From contig NZ_QMHO01000004.1 of NCBI RefSeq assembly GCF_003313505.1, forward strand, positions 42,868 to 106,867: a DNA stretch of 64,000 nt. Reading direction: 5' to 3'. This document shows, one piece after another, positions 17,009 to 27,400 of this stretch. Made by a program: the position numbers and the translations under genes. The notes below the pieces were generated by a model. It saw only the letters and a program-made list of their open reading frames with translations, was not told where the DNA came from and did not search any database. Every line of letters begins with the position of its first letter. The first letter of the stretch is position 1. The DNA is from Pedobacter nanyangensis. Lineage in GTDB: Bacteria; Bacteroidota; Bacteroidia; Sphingobacteriales; Sphingobacteriaceae.

Positions 17009-17890
17009 TTAAAAGGCTGCTGCCAATTGTTTTAAACTGGCAAAAAGCTGAAAGTTTTGGGGTAACTGGGGGGCTAACTCAAAAATATTGGCGCTGGCGA
17101 TATACACCTTTTTACCAAGGGGTACCACTTTCAGTTTTGAGATAAACAAATCTACATCGCCAATTGTCATGGGATTGGATACATTGCAAATCAAAATATC
17201 TGGATTACTTACTTCCAGGATTTTTGGGAGGTCTGTTAAAGGAACCGCCTGCCCAAGGTAGATGGTTTTATAGCCTTTATTTTTTAACAGATAACAAAAA
17301 AAGAGCAAGCCCAGCTCATGGAGTTCGTTTTCAGGAAGGAACAACAATACTTTTTTAGACGTTGGATTGGCAGCTACGTGAATATGATCAATAGCCGAAA
17401 TAAGCTTTTGCCGCACCATATTGCTCATAAAATGCTCTTGTGCAGGGTTAATGGAATCAATTTGCCACATGATCCCGATACGGCTAAAAAAGGGAAAAAT
17501 GATTCGGTTAATCGTATCTTCAAAACCTAGCCTGGCAACTGCTTTATAAAATGCCTGCTGGAACAACGTTTCGTCCAGATCAATCATACTGAGCATTAGG
17601 CCATCAAAAAGATCATCATCGCCGCTTCTGATAAAGCTTAAATCTTTCACCTTTTCGGTAATTTCCTGATGGGTCATTTTGGCAATGTGCGATATTTTGA
17701 TCCCATTACGGTTAAGCACATTGATGTTGAGCAATAATTTAAGATGCTCATTCCCATAAAAACGAATATTGGTTGGCGTTCTTAAAGGTTTAACCAGCCC
17801 ATACCGTTTCTCCCACATCCTAAGGGTTGCCGCTCGAATGCCGGTAAGTATTTCGAGATCTTTGATAGAATATTTTGCGACGACCCCCAT
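17009..17890 (-). CDS. MerR-family regulator with B12-binding domain (CarH/LitR-like photoreceptor)
   Basis: A 293-aa regulator. Residues about 5-75 form a MerR winged HTH (LTGIRAATLRMWEKRYGL). Residues about 95-170 match the four-helix bundle above cobalamin and contain W142-x9-E152-H153, the motif that contacts adenosylcobalamin in CarH. Residues about 178-293 form the Rossmann-like B12 domain with E189-x-H191-x-x-G194, the lower-ligand motif. Both motifs are intact, so B12 binding is likely. Known CarH tetramers repress carotenoid genes in the dark and dissociate when light breaks the Co-C bond. The gene lies 130 bp upstream of crtI on the same strand and has its own promoter with related half-sites, suggesting autoregulation. 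Light sensing here is inference. Confidence 0.9.
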   Translation of the reverse strand: MGVVAKYSIKDLEILTGIRAATLRMWEKRYGLVKPLRTPTNIRFYGNEHLKLLLNINVLNRNGIKISHIAKMTHQEITEKVKDLSFIRSGDDDLFDGLMLSMIDLDETLFQQAFYKAVARLGFEDTINRIIFPFFSRIGIMWQIDSINPAQEHFMSNMVRQKLISAIDHIHVAANPTSKKVLLFLPENELHELGLLFFCYLLKNKGYKTIYLGQAVPLTDLPKILEVSNPDILICNVSNPMTIGDVDLFISKLKVVPLGKKVYIASANIFELAPQLPQNFQLFASLKQLAAAF

Positions 17891-17902
17891 AGCAACATCA
17901 CC

Positions 17903-17939
17903 TTTTGTTTAAGTAATTAGAATACAAATTTAGACAAAA
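17903..17939 (-). promoter_or_regulatory. Promoter and operator-like inverted repeat of the MerR/B12 regulator
   Basis: TTTTGTTTAA (17903-17912) and TTAGACAAAA (17930-17939) form an imperfect inverted pair, 27 bp start to start. The crtI operator has the same half-sites 26 bp apart. Between them, on the minus strand, lies TAAATTTG (plus 17925-17932), a good -7 box. Confidence 0.55.
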
Positions 17940-18020
17940 AAAGTTTGATTAAATGCCTGCATGAAATGACAAAGGCTTGTCAAAAACCTTTAATGCCTTA
18001 AATTTATGAGCAGAGAAAGT

Positions 18021-18028
18021 TATTTTTG
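18021..18028 (+). promoter_or_regulatory. Candidate -7 box of the WD40 gene
   Basis: TATTTTTG fits TAnnTTTG and ends four bases before ATG 18033, which would make the transcript nearly leaderless. The -33 region (CTTA at 17997) is weak. Confidence 0.35.
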
Positions 18029-18032
18029 TGCT

Positions 18033-18932
18033 ATGCTAAAACACCTACACACCTTTACCGGACATCAAAATCCGGTGTACGCCCTTGTAAAACCCGATAT
18101 GGATGGGATTTTTTTTACCGCGGGCAACGACAAAGGTGTGGTAGAATGGTCGCTGGCAAAAATGGCCTTTCAATCGGTTAAATTACCCGTGCAAAGTTCG
18201 GTGTATTACCTGCATCTTAATCAAAATCAATTATTTATAGCTGAAAGAAGCGGCGCTTTCTCTATTTTCGACCTACAAAAACAAGCGGTTATTGCTAGAA
18301 TAAATGCGCACACCAAACCTATTTTTGGTATGGCAACCGTTTCACGAAAAAATGAGCTGCTAACGAGTAGTGAAGATGGTACCGTGGCGATATGGTCTTT
18401 AAATGATTTTGAGGAGCTTTATCGTTTGCCGATCTCTCATGATACGGTGCGGTGCATTGCTGTTTCTCCCGATGAGAAAGAAATTGCTTTTGGTTGTAAA
18501 GACAGCGCCATCCATATTTATCATGCCGATGATTACAGCTTAAAGGCCGTTTTAAAAGAACATACTTTAGGCATAACTTCGCTGGCCTACCACCCTAGTG
18601 GAAAGTATTTAATTTCGGGCGGCAGGGATGCGCAGCTTAAAGTTTGGGATGGTATCAGCTACCAACCTAACACCAGTATTCCGGCACATATGTTTGGTAT
18701 TTACGACATTGTTTTCCATCCGGTTTTGCCCTACTTTGTTACGGCAAGCCAAGACAAGAGCATTAAACTTTGGGATGCCGAAAATTTTAAGCTCTACAAA
18801 ATTGTGAGCATAGAAAAAATGGGCATTGGACACACCCATTCCATTAATAAAGTTGCTTGGAGCCACGACGGCAGTAAGTTGATTTCTACTGGCGACGATA
18901 AAAAAGTGATGGTTTGGGCGCTGGAAGCCTAA
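18033..18932 (+). CDS. WD40 repeat protein
   Basis: A single beta-propeller of about seven WD40 repeats covering nearly all of the 299 aa, with repeat ends such as GTVAIWSL, AQLKVWDG, KSIKLWDA and KKVMVWAL and the GH dipeptide in HLHTFTGHQ. It has no signal peptide, so it is probably cytoplasmic. WD40 propellers are protein-interaction scaffolds and no partner can be named here. I place the start at ATG 18033 (MLKHLHTFTGHQ); an in-frame ATG at 18006 would translate through a promoter-like box. The stop lies 3 bp from the convergent PorP/SprF gene. Confidence 0.85.
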   Translation: MLKHLHTFTGHQNPVYALVKPDMDGIFFTAGNDKGVVEWSLAKMAFQSVKLPVQSSVYYLHLNQNQLFIAERSGAFSIFDLQKQAVIARINAHTKPIFGMATVSRKNELLTSSEDGTVAIWSLNDFEELYRLPISHDTVRCIAVSPDEKEIAFGCKDSAIHIYHADDYSLKAVLKEHTLGITSLAYHPSGKYLISGGRDAQLKVWDGISYQPNTSIPAHMFGIYDIVFHPVLPYFVTASQDKSIKLWDAENFKLYKIVSIEKMGIGHTHSINKVAWSHDGSKLISTGDDKKVMVWALEA

Positions 18933-18935
18933 TTG

Positions 18936-19838
18936 CTACAACAGCCCTCCAAAACCTTTGCCAAAACGGTAAGTCAGGCTAAATTCGTAAGTATTATTGT
19001 TAAAAGTTCGTGTAAGCGGCTCACTGCTGGCAGCAAATTGATACCCAAAGCCAATATTCAAATTCTTGATGAACAAGCTAGCCAAAGCCGCAATTTCGCC
19101 CGCTGTTCCAATATTTGCGCCCAAACCAAAGGTTTTCTTCACATAAACCATTGCCGAAACATCTGCTTGTATGTCTAGGTTTTTGGCATAGCTCACCAAG
19201 GTTGCGGGCTTTAAATCAAAATCTGTCCCCAAAGAAAAAACCGCCCCTGCCGTGAAATGATACAAAGTACTGGCATCGTAATTCAGCGAGCTGGAGCCTA
19301 AGCCCAGTTTCGAAAAAGTTAAACGGGGAACTGAAAGTCCGGCATAAAATTTATCGGGACGATAATACATGGCACTTGCGGTAAGCATGCCTTCGGTTTC
19401 CCTTAAATCATTGCTAAATAAAGGGTCTGATGAAGACAGTTGCGAAAAATTACCGTTATAATAGCTCACCCCGGCCCCCAACGAAACTGCCAAATAATCC
19501 TTTCCTGAAAGCTGTACCTGCTTGCCCACAAAAGCCAAGGCTTCGCCCAATTTCTCTACAGAAACGTTTTCATGCCTGATGTTTAAGCCTACCCTTAGAT
19601 CTGATTTTCCAATGGGCATACTGGCGGCCAAACGGTAAGCCGTAGGCGCCCCTTCTAAATCAACCCATTGATAGCGCCCAATTAAACTTACTTGTGCATC
19701 TTTATACAGAAAACTTCCCGCAGTATTCACCGGGATTACGGTGTTACCGTATTGATTATAGTTGGTATTTTGTTGGGCCTTAACGGCTAATTGAACAAAA
19801 CAAAAGCCCAGTATCGTAAAAATATATCTAATCTTCAT
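18936..19838 (-). CDS. PorP/SprF family T9SS outer-membrane protein
   Basis: A 300-aa outer-membrane beta-barrel of the Bacteroidota-specific PorP/SprF family. It has a signal peptide (MKIRYIFTILGFCFVQLAVKAQ), the family opening QQNTNYNQYGNTVIPVNTA, alternating strand patterns, and the end FSLTYRFGKGFG. SprF-like proteins help T9SS substrates with type B (CHU_C) sorting domains reach the surface; the neighbouring upstream gene encodes exactly such a substrate, 25 bp away. ATG at 19838 is chosen because it begins the signal peptide; an upstream in-frame start would overlap that neighbour. It is the last gene of the SusCD operon. Confidence 0.88.
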   Translation of the reverse strand: MKIRYIFTILGFCFVQLAVKAQQNTNYNQYGNTVIPVNTAGSFLYKDAQVSLIGRYQWVDLEGAPTAYRLAASMPIGKSDLRVGLNIRHENVSVEKLGEALAFVGKQVQLSGKDYLAVSLGAGVSYYNGNFSQLSSSDPLFSNDLRETEGMLTASAMYYRPDKFYAGLSVPRLTFSKLGLGSSSLNYDASTLYHFTAGAVFSLGTDFDLKPATLVSYAKNLDIQADVSAMVYVKKTFGLGANIGTAGEIAALASLFIKNLNIGFGYQFAASSEPLTRTFNNNTYEFSLTYRFGKGFGGLL

Positions 19839-19863
19839 TTTCTTAGTTTTGAAATTGACGGCA

Positions 19864-21858
19864 TTAGTTTTTAAGGAATAGATAGCCCTTTTTTTGTACC
19901 CATTGGCCATTTTGCTTATACTCGATGGAATAATAATAGGTTCCATCGGGCAGCTTGTCGCCGCCGTTACTTTTTCCGTTGAAAACAATATTTTCGTTGT
20001 TGTAACCTTTCTGTTCGTAAACTTTTACTCCACCCCTATTTATGATTTTCACCTGGTTTTCGGGATAAGCTTTGATGCCTTCAATCACAAACACATCGTT
20101 AATACCATCGCCATTGGGCGATAAAGCCTGGGCAACCAATATTTGCGAATTTCCCGCCGTATGAATTAGCACTTCCCTTTCTATACTTGTTGCTGGCAAA
20201 TAAAATTCGTTACCGGCTTGTGACGCTGTGATCTTGATTTTGCCCAGGCCTTTCACCAGCAGCTTTTGATCGGCGGTAATCAGCCCCACACCAGGTTCGC
20301 TGGCCGAAAAATTAACAGGAAGCCCCGATGAACTTGTTGCCGCCAAAGTAACCACTCCGGCATATCGGCTAATAGGCGTAGGCTGATCAAAAGTGATCGT
20401 TTGGGAAGCTTTACCAATGGTAAAACTAATTTCTACGGGGGTAGCGGCATTATAATCAGCATTGCCTGCTTGGGTGGCTTTAATGGTGGCCAAGCCTGTA
20501 TTGATAATGGTTACGGTTGAACCACTGATGGTAATATTATTGGTTACGGCCTCATAAGCAACCGGTAGGCCTGAACTGGCCGTTGCGTTTAGGGCAAATG
20601 GCGCTTCTCCATAAACCTTGTCGCTAATGGCAGGAAAGGTAATGTACTGCCTTGGATCATTCCATTTGGCGTACAAGGTGGTATTTCCTGTTACCACATC
20701 TGAGGCAAAATTCCATGGGGTGGTTAAGGTGGCTTCTTTGTACCATCCTCCAAAAACCACATCGGTTTTGGTGGGTTCCGTTGGTGCGGCAAACGTGCTA
20801 TTGTAATTCACTTGCACCGGGCTTACCGCTGTACCGCCATTACTTTCAAAACCAACCGTGTAAGTAATGGGGTTCCACTTGGCATAAAGCGTTGTAGGAG
20901 CAGTAACTACATCGGCAGCAAAGTTCCAAGGTGTGCTAAGTGTTACGTCCTTATACCATCCGCCAAAGGTATAACCGGTACGAGCTGGATTGGCAGGTTG
21001 GGCAATAGTTTGGTTGGGATTGGCATAAATCTCGGGCACTGCCGACCCTCCGTTGGTATTAAAGGTTACAAACAAGGGCAATATCGACTCGTCGTACACA
21101 TTAATATCATCAAAATATATCTGCAGGATATTGGTAGTAGTGATATTGGAGTGGAAACCAACTCTAAATTGATTGAGGGGTACCGCAGGGCCAAAAGCTG
21201 CCTGGTTGCTGTACACCTTGGTGGTTCCTACCCATAAATCCCATTTATCGTTCTCCAAACTTACAAAGGAAGCATCTGGCGCCTGATATACGATTGGATT
21301 ATCAGAATTATTCACCACAAAGGTGATTTGCTGTTCGCCGGAAAACAATTGCGTTGACGACTCGGGCGCCTTGGTTTGCCCGTTTAAAGCCGACATGATG
21401 TTGACCGAAAACGAATTGCCCGAAATGGAAAACCCGAATTTACTATGCGCATTACCGGCAGTAGCAATGTTGTCGGGCAAATTGGCACTGTTTTCAAATC
21501 CGTTTCCGATAAAGAAATGACCTTGATTGGTAATGGCGGTTGATGGATTAACCGCATTGGCGACCTCAAATTTAAATTTCACAATGGCCACTTTTGGCGT
21601 AGTGGCAAAATTCACATTTCTTACCGCCTGTGCCGAGCCTGTTCCGTTTTTGTTAATTTTTAGTCTTCCATTATCGATCACAAATGGCGAAGAACCAAAT
21701 GCACTGAAGAAGGTAAATTGCCCTGAGTTTGGCGTAGTTGCATTTACATAGCTCGATGCGGTATTAGCACTGCTAAAGTTTTGTGAAAAAACCTGCGCAA
21801 AGCTGTTGCCTGTTCCCGCACACAACAACCATGACAATAAGTATGCTATTTTCTTCAT
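19864..21858 (-). CDS. InlB-repeat surface protein with CHU_C (T9SS type B) sorting domain
   Basis: A 664-aa secreted protein. In order: a signal peptide (MKKIAYLLSWLLCAGTGNSFA), an N-terminal jelly-roll-like region of about 230 aa that may bind glycan, two Listeria-Bacteroides InlB repeats ending TTLYAKW, two bacterial Ig-like repeats (ITFPAISDKVYGEAPF; ITFDQPTPISRYAG), and the gliding-motility-associated C-terminal domain LSPNGDGINDVFVIEGI...KKGYLFLKN. The last is a type B T9SS signal, matching the SprF gene that follows. The upstream neighbour, a DUF5017 lipoprotein gene, ends 13 bp before this start. Start ATG 21858 begins the signal peptide; the longer in-frame start at 21894 would overlap the neighbour. 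A role in capturing the glycan imported by SusCD is inferred from context. Confidence 0.88.
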   Translation of the reverse strand: MKKIAYLLSWLLCAGTGNSFAQVFSQNFSSANTASSYVNATTPNSGQFTFFSAFGSSPFVIDNGRLKINKNGTGSAQAVRNVNFATTPKVAIVKFKFEVANAVNPSTAITNQGHFFIGNGFENSANLPDNIATAGNAHSKFGFSISGNSFSVNIMSALNGQTKAPESSTQLFSGEQQITFVVNNSDNPIVYQAPDASFVSLENDKWDLWVGTTKVYSNQAAFGPAVPLNQFRVGFHSNITTTNILQIYFDDINVYDESILPLFVTFNTNGGSAVPEIYANPNQTIAQPANPARTGYTFGGWYKDVTLSTPWNFAADVVTAPTTLYAKWNPITYTVGFESNGGTAVSPVQVNYNSTFAAPTEPTKTDVVFGGWYKEATLTTPWNFASDVVTGNTTLYAKWNDPRQYITFPAISDKVYGEAPFALNATASSGLPVAYEAVTNNITISGSTVTIINTGLATIKATQAGNADYNAATPVEISFTIGKASQTITFDQPTPISRYAGVVTLAATSSSGLPVNFSASEPGVGLITADQKLLVKGLGKIKITASQAGNEFYLPATSIEREVLIHTAGNSQILVAQALSPNGDGINDVFVIEGIKAYPENQVKIINRGGVKVYEQKGYNNENIVFNGKSNGGDKLPDGTYYYSIEYKQNGQWVQKKGYLFLKN

Positions 21859-21871
21859 CTGTAAGCGTTTT

Positions 21872-22810
21872 TTAGGGTTCAACATTGATTTCAATTTGTT
21901 TCACCACTTCTTTACGGCCGTAAACACTGCTATTGGCCACTACAAAAGTTGCGGTATATTTTCCTGCAGTTTTATACACATATTGATAGGAAGCTGACTC
22001 GGGATCGGATACCACCTTGATTGGGTTGGGTTTGTCGAGCCCTAGATTTACCTGTGCCGATTTGTACAACGGTGCGCTAACGGCCCATCCTTCCTTAAAG
22101 GTATCGTTGGCAAATGTGCCTGACCATAAGATGCGTGTGGAGTTGATATTTGGTGCGGGAGATACGGTTACATGATCAAAACCCTCGCCTAAAACCAATT
22201 TAAAAGCGCAATCTACAAAATCGTACACTACCCCAGATAAGCTGGGATCCTGGGTAACTACGCCTTGTATCTTAAATTCGGCTACCTGGAATTGGGTGCG
22301 TTGGGAATTGGCCTGAGTGGTAAAAAACCAAGCGAAATAAATGGGCTTACCATCGGCAGGAAACAAATTAGAGATCTCGAGATCACCTGAATTAGAAAAC
22401 GTTGCACTGGTACCTACAATGGGCGGTATGGTAAACTGATCGCTAATATCGATCCAAGTAGCAGCTCTTATAGATTCCCTATCATACTGTCCATTAAAAT
22501 CTGTGGAGTATTTAAGACGGGCACAATCAGTGTTGTTTCCCGCATATTTTGCAGATCTGAAATTTAGGACATTGTTGGACTGGTAAATTCTTTCTTTGTT
22601 GTGGAACGCATAATCCATTCCTGTTTCGCCCGAATAGAAAGAAATGAAATCGGCATTGCCATCAAAATTAAAAACAACTACTTCCCCAGCCTTTACGGTG
22701 TTTTTGACCACGTTGATCTTCAGTGTAGGCTCTTGCACCTGATACTCTTTAGCGCATCCAAGGGCTAAGAAAGCCAAAAACATTCCTAATTTGTACTTAA
22801 AAATCTTCAT
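21872..22810 (-). CDS. DUF5017-like surface lipoprotein of the SusCD operon
   Basis: A 312-aa lipoprotein with a signal peptide ending FLALGC. The N-terminal module resembles DUF5017: TVKAGEVVVFNFDGNADFISFYSGETG, a PKD-like strand pattern, and a conserved YSGE stretch. The C-terminus (YVYKTAGKYTATFVVANSSVYG) is also Ig/PKD-like. Lipoproteins in this operon position usually act as extra surface glycan-binding proteins (SusE/F role), which is inferred. ATG 22810 is preferred; an in-frame ATG at 22822, directly after the susD stop, would add four residues and cannot be excluded. Confidence 0.75.
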   Translation of the reverse strand: MKIFKYKLGMFLAFLALGCAKEYQVQEPTLKINVVKNTVKAGEVVVFNFDGNADFISFYSGETGMDYAFHNKERIYQSNNVLNFRSAKYAGNNTDCARLKYSTDFNGQYDRESIRAATWIDISDQFTIPPIVGTSATFSNSGDLEISNLFPADGKPIYFAWFFTTQANSQRTQFQVAEFKIQGVVTQDPSLSGVVYDFVDCAFKLVLGEGFDHVTVSPAPNINSTRILWSGTFANDTFKEGWAVSAPLYKSAQVNLGLDKPNPIKVVSDPESASYQYVYKTAGKYTATFVVANSSVYGRKEVVKQIEINVEP

Positions 22811-22822
22811 ATCCTTAAACAT

Positions 22823-24412
22823 TTACCAGCCTACATTTTGTGTAAGCTTTCTATTTACGCCCATTTCATAGGTTGGAATTGGCCATACCACGTCGCGAGG
22901 CATGGCATTTCCATAATACGATCTGGCACTTACCAGATAGGAAGAAGTACCAGCAGGCACCTGTCCCAATACGAATTTCATGTTGTTATAAAAATCGCCC
23001 CAGCGCACTAAATCACTTTTTCTTAAAGCTTCAAAGCACAGTTCTCTAGCTCTTTCCTCCTTAATTTCGGCTTTGAAATCATCGTATAGCAGATTGTTCA
23101 CATCTACCTGCGCATTTGGTGTGTTAACGGGTAAGCCCGCTCCCCTGCGCCTTACTTGGTTAATTGCTTCATTTGCTTCGGCATTTGGCCCATTTAAGGA
23201 TTCGTTGATTCCTTCGGCGTACATCAGCAGCACGTCTGAATAGCGCAATATGGGGAAGTTTTGCGGCGTGCTGGTGGTACTTTTAGGCAACAATACTTCG
23301 CTTTCCCGTCTAAATTTGCCGCAATAACGTTGAAATGGTGTTCCGCCGGTATAAAACGTTTTTACGCGGGGTGTGCCGGTGTAGTAATAATTAGCAATAG
23401 CCCAATCTCTCCTTACGTCAGTGCTTTCATACACTTCATACAGCCAGGCACTTGGCCTAATGGCGCCAATGGAATAACCGATATTGGTGTCGTCGGCCGG
23501 ATAGTTGATGCCGTTGTTACGACCTACCATGCCGCCGGTATTGGTATAGATACCTGTACCATTTCCCCAAAAATCTACTTCAAAAATGCTTTCCTTGGTA
23601 TCGAATTTATCGGTGGCCAAATTCACAAAAACCTGCTGATAGGAAGCATTTAAATCGTGCTGACCGGTTTCCATTACTTTTTTGGCCCAATTCGCTGCTT
23701 CAGCATACCTGGCAGTTTCGTTTAATGGTTGTCCGGCCATGTATAGACAGGTTCTTGCCAAGATGCCCCAAGCGGCAGATTTGGTAGCTATAGTACCTGC
23801 CGCTACCTGCGTAATGGGCTTTAGCAAATCGGCTGCGGCATTTAAATCATTTAAAACCACCTGATAAACATCTTTTAGAGACGAACGTGGAATTTGCAGA
23901 TCTTCTGTTTTGGCAGAGCGTGTGGCCTTCAGTTGCACGGGTACGCCACCAAACCTGGTAGCTAACATCAAATAGTAGTAGCCCCTTAAAAACAAGGCCT
24001 GGCCTTTGATGTGGTTTCTTTCTGCCAAAGCAATGTCAATGGTTGGGTCATCAACGCTTTCCAAAAGCAAATTGGCCCTATTGATGCCCCTGTACACCGA
24101 GCGGTAATAGCCTAATATTTTCGAGTCGCTGGCAAATACGGTGTAATCGCCTACGGTGGCCAGATCCGATCCGTACGATTCGTAGCCTTCATCGGTTTCC
24201 AGGCCCAGGCGTCCCAACATGTTTCCGCCATATAGGGTTCCATCGGCCAGTATGGCGTAAGCGCCCCTTAATGCCGCGTTCAACTGTTCTTCCGTTTTAT
24301 AATAATCATCGGCTACAATGATATATTCCTCTGGTTTTACGTCCAATATCTTATTACAAGATAGGCTAAGCATCAATCCGAAAAGTAGGGATAATCTGTT
24401 TATCGTTTTCAT
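22823..24412 (-). CDS. SusD/RagB family outer-membrane nutrient-binding lipoprotein
   Basis: A 529-aa SusD homologue: lipoprotein signal MKTINRLSLLFGLMLSLSC, then CNKILDVKPEEY, helical TPR-like core (KGQALFLRGYYYLMLATRFGGVPV is its most diagnostic stretch), and a C-terminal RagB region ending YGNAMPRDVVWPIPTYEMGVN. SusD proteins form a lid over the SusC barrel and bind the target glycan at the cell surface. The gene starts 11 bp after susC on the same strand, the canonical order. The substrate cannot be deduced from sequence. Confidence 0.96.
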   Translation of the reverse strand: MKTINRLSLLFGLMLSLSCNKILDVKPEEYIIVADDYYKTEEQLNAALRGAYAILADGTLYGGNMLGRLGLETDEGYESYGSDLATVGDYTVFASDSKILGYYRSVYRGINRANLLLESVDDPTIDIALAERNHIKGQALFLRGYYYLMLATRFGGVPVQLKATRSAKTEDLQIPRSSLKDVYQVVLNDLNAAADLLKPITQVAAGTIATKSAAWGILARTCLYMAGQPLNETARYAEAANWAKKVMETGQHDLNASYQQVFVNLATDKFDTKESIFEVDFWGNGTGIYTNTGGMVGRNNGINYPADDTNIGYSIGAIRPSAWLYEVYESTDVRRDWAIANYYYTGTPRVKTFYTGGTPFQRYCGKFRRESEVLLPKSTTSTPQNFPILRYSDVLLMYAEGINESLNGPNAEANEAINQVRRRGAGLPVNTPNAQVDVNNLLYDDFKAEIKEERARELCFEALRKSDLVRWGDFYNNMKFVLGQVPAGTSSYLVSARSYYGNAMPRDVVWPIPTYEMGVNRKLTQNVGW

Positions 24413-24423
24413 GTGTTATCTTG

Positions 24424-27400
24424 TTAAAAAATTACCTTGAGTCCAAAAGTAGTGATCCTGTTTCTGGCGTATGCCGAATAGTCGAAACCAGGTGTAAGGA
24501 TAGAGTTACGGGTAGACACTTCGGGGTCCATTCCGGTGTAGTCTGTCCAAGTGAATAAGTTTTGACCCGATACATAGAGCTGCAAAGCGGTAAGTGATTT
24601 GATCATTTTTTTAGGGAAACTATAGCTTAATTGTACGGTTTTCAACCTTAGGAAAGAGCCATCTTCTAAAGTACGGGTCGAATAAACGCCCCTAGGGCCG
24701 GCGCCATCAATACCGTAATAGGTATTGTTTTGGTTTTGTGGGGTCCAACGGTTGTTGTAGCTGGCAAACTGGTTAAGGTTTGGCCTGTTTGCTGGATTAC
24801 CCTCGAGCATTAATCTATTGGCGTTCATGATATCATTTCCGTAGCTCCACTGAAAAAATACATTGAGACTAAAGTTTTTGTAGTTAAAGTTATTGTTAAA
24901 ACCTCCGATGTGCTTTGGCAAGCCCCTGCCAATGATAACCATATCTTTTTCATTTACTACGCCATCACCGTTCTGGTCTACATATTTAATGTCGCCGGGC
25001 TTAATGGTGGCACGGTCGTTCCCATTGGTGGGCACGGTTGCTTTTAAGGTGTAACTGCCATCAGCTCTCTTGTCAAAATCTGAATATTGATAATTTCCGG
25101 CCCATACTACCCCATAAAAAGAGCCTACGGGCTTGCCAACCTGTGCAAAATAAAGGGGCGTACCATTGTAATCTCCGGTAAACGAAACATTGGTCAACAT
25201 GCTCGATTCGCCATCGGCCAAGGCCAATACTTTATTCCTGTTGAAAGAGATATTGAAATCACTTGACCAAGAAAAGTTTTTGGTTTTGATGTTTACCGTA
25301 TTCAGGGTAAACTCCAAACCCGTGTTCTGTATTTTACCAATATTCCTGACCACGGTATTGAAACCAGAGCTTAAGGGTGCATTGGCGTTCAGCAACAAAT
25401 CACTGGTTACTTTTTTATAAGCATCAACCGTTAGGCTTATCCTATTTTTAAACATAGAAAGTTCATAACCGATATCTAACTGTGAAGTGCGCTCCCACTT
25501 CAGCTCGCGGTTGCCCAAGCTGTTGATTACCATGGCATATTTTGGGGTTTCGCCGTTAAAGGAATAGTAGTCGCCGGCATCCAATGACATGTAAGGCGCA
25601 AAATCGTTGATACGGTTATTTCCGGTTACCCCATAACTGATCCTTAATTTTGAATCAGATACAAAGTTCAGCTTACGCATAAAGTTTTCTTTTCCCAATT
25701 GCCACGCAAAAGCGGCAGAGGGGAAATAGGCCCATCTATTTTCTGGAGCAAACTTAGAAGACCCATCGGTCCTGATTGAGGCGGTAAACAAATATTTAGA
25801 TTTATAGTTATAGTTTATTCGGCTTAAAAACGAAACCAAGGTATTTACGCCGGCAGACGAAGTTACGGAATTAGGAATACCTAACTGCAAAGCTCTTAAT
25901 CCGAGCTCTTCGTTAGGGATGTTGATGGCTACAAAACCATAATTATTTACGTTGGTTCCCTGAGCTGTTGCCCCTAATAACACATCAAACTGATGATCTT
26001 TATTGATGCGCTTTTTATAGGTCAAGATGTTTTCGTTCATCCAATCGTTCAGGGTAATTTCACCAAAGGAGCCATTTACTCCCAACAGGTTATTGGGCGT
26101 AGCAAAACCCCGGTAGGTTTTTGAGTTGTTAAAGCTTTCGTTTCTGGTGATGCGGGTGTTATACCCTCCGCGGATGTTCAGCTTAAAGTCTTTCCAAAAA
26201 TCGTAGGTAATTCCGGCATTAATGTTCAAGGTGGTTCTACCCTGCTGGCGGATTTCGTTTTTGGTAGACACGATAGGGTTCATGACCAGAACCGTTGCCG
26301 AACTCACGTCATCATCAAATAAATCTTCAAAAAGATCCACATCGCCTGTGTTTAGCGGCCTGTAGCCCCAAACCCGGTACATCAAATAGGTTGCATAGGC
26401 ATTGGCACTTGAGGCCTGGCTGGCTACAGTTTGGCCGTAGTTTTTATCGTAAGCATAATTGATGTTTAAAGAAGCCTTTAATTTAGCGTTGATGCTTTGG
26501 TCAATTGACGCACGCATTTGTTTGCGGTTTAAACCAGATTTGATGATTACCCCGTCCTGATCTACAAAATTAGCGGAGAAGGCGTACTTGGTTTGTGCGC
26601 TGCCGCCACGGAGCGACAAGCTGTGGTTATGGGCCAAAGCATTTCTGAAAAGGTGGTCCTGCCAGTCAATCTGATCGGCATTCCGATAATCTTCCAAGGT
26701 AAATCCAGGCTTGGTTAAGTACATTTCGGTCATGTTTACCGGGTCTCTATCCAATTGATAGCGCACAAAATCATAGGGTGTCATCATATCCATTTTTTGG
26801 GTAGCTTCGTGATAGCCTACAAATGCGTTGTATGAAACCTGGGGCTTTCCTATTTTTCCTTTTTTGGTTTCCAGAATGATTACACCGTTTGCACCTCTGG
26901 TACCATAAATCGCTGTAGCCGAGGCGTCTTTGAGCACGCTGATGGATTCGATATCATCAGGGTTGATGGAACTTGCGTTAAAATCTTCGATAGGAAAGCC
27001 ATCTACCACATAAAGCGGTGCATTACTTTGGGTAATGGAGTTTCCCCCTCGGATCACAATATTGATATCGTCACCGGGCTGCCCCGAATTGGACGACACC
27101 TGCACCCCTGCAATACGCCCTGCCAAAGCCTCTTCAAAGGAGGTTACCGGCGCTTTGGTCATTTCCTCAATTTTTACCTGCCCTACCGAGCCGGTAATAT
27201 CTTGCTTATTTACTTGTCCGTAACCAATAATTACCACTTCTTGCAGTGCTTTTGGATCCTGCTTTAGCTTGATGGGTTTATTGCCCAGGTTTTTAGCCAA
27301 TATTTCTCGTTGCAGATAGCCAACCATGGTAAACACAATCGTTTCGTTATCGCGGGCACGTAGCGAGAATTTACCGTCTTTATCAGAGGCTACCCCACGT

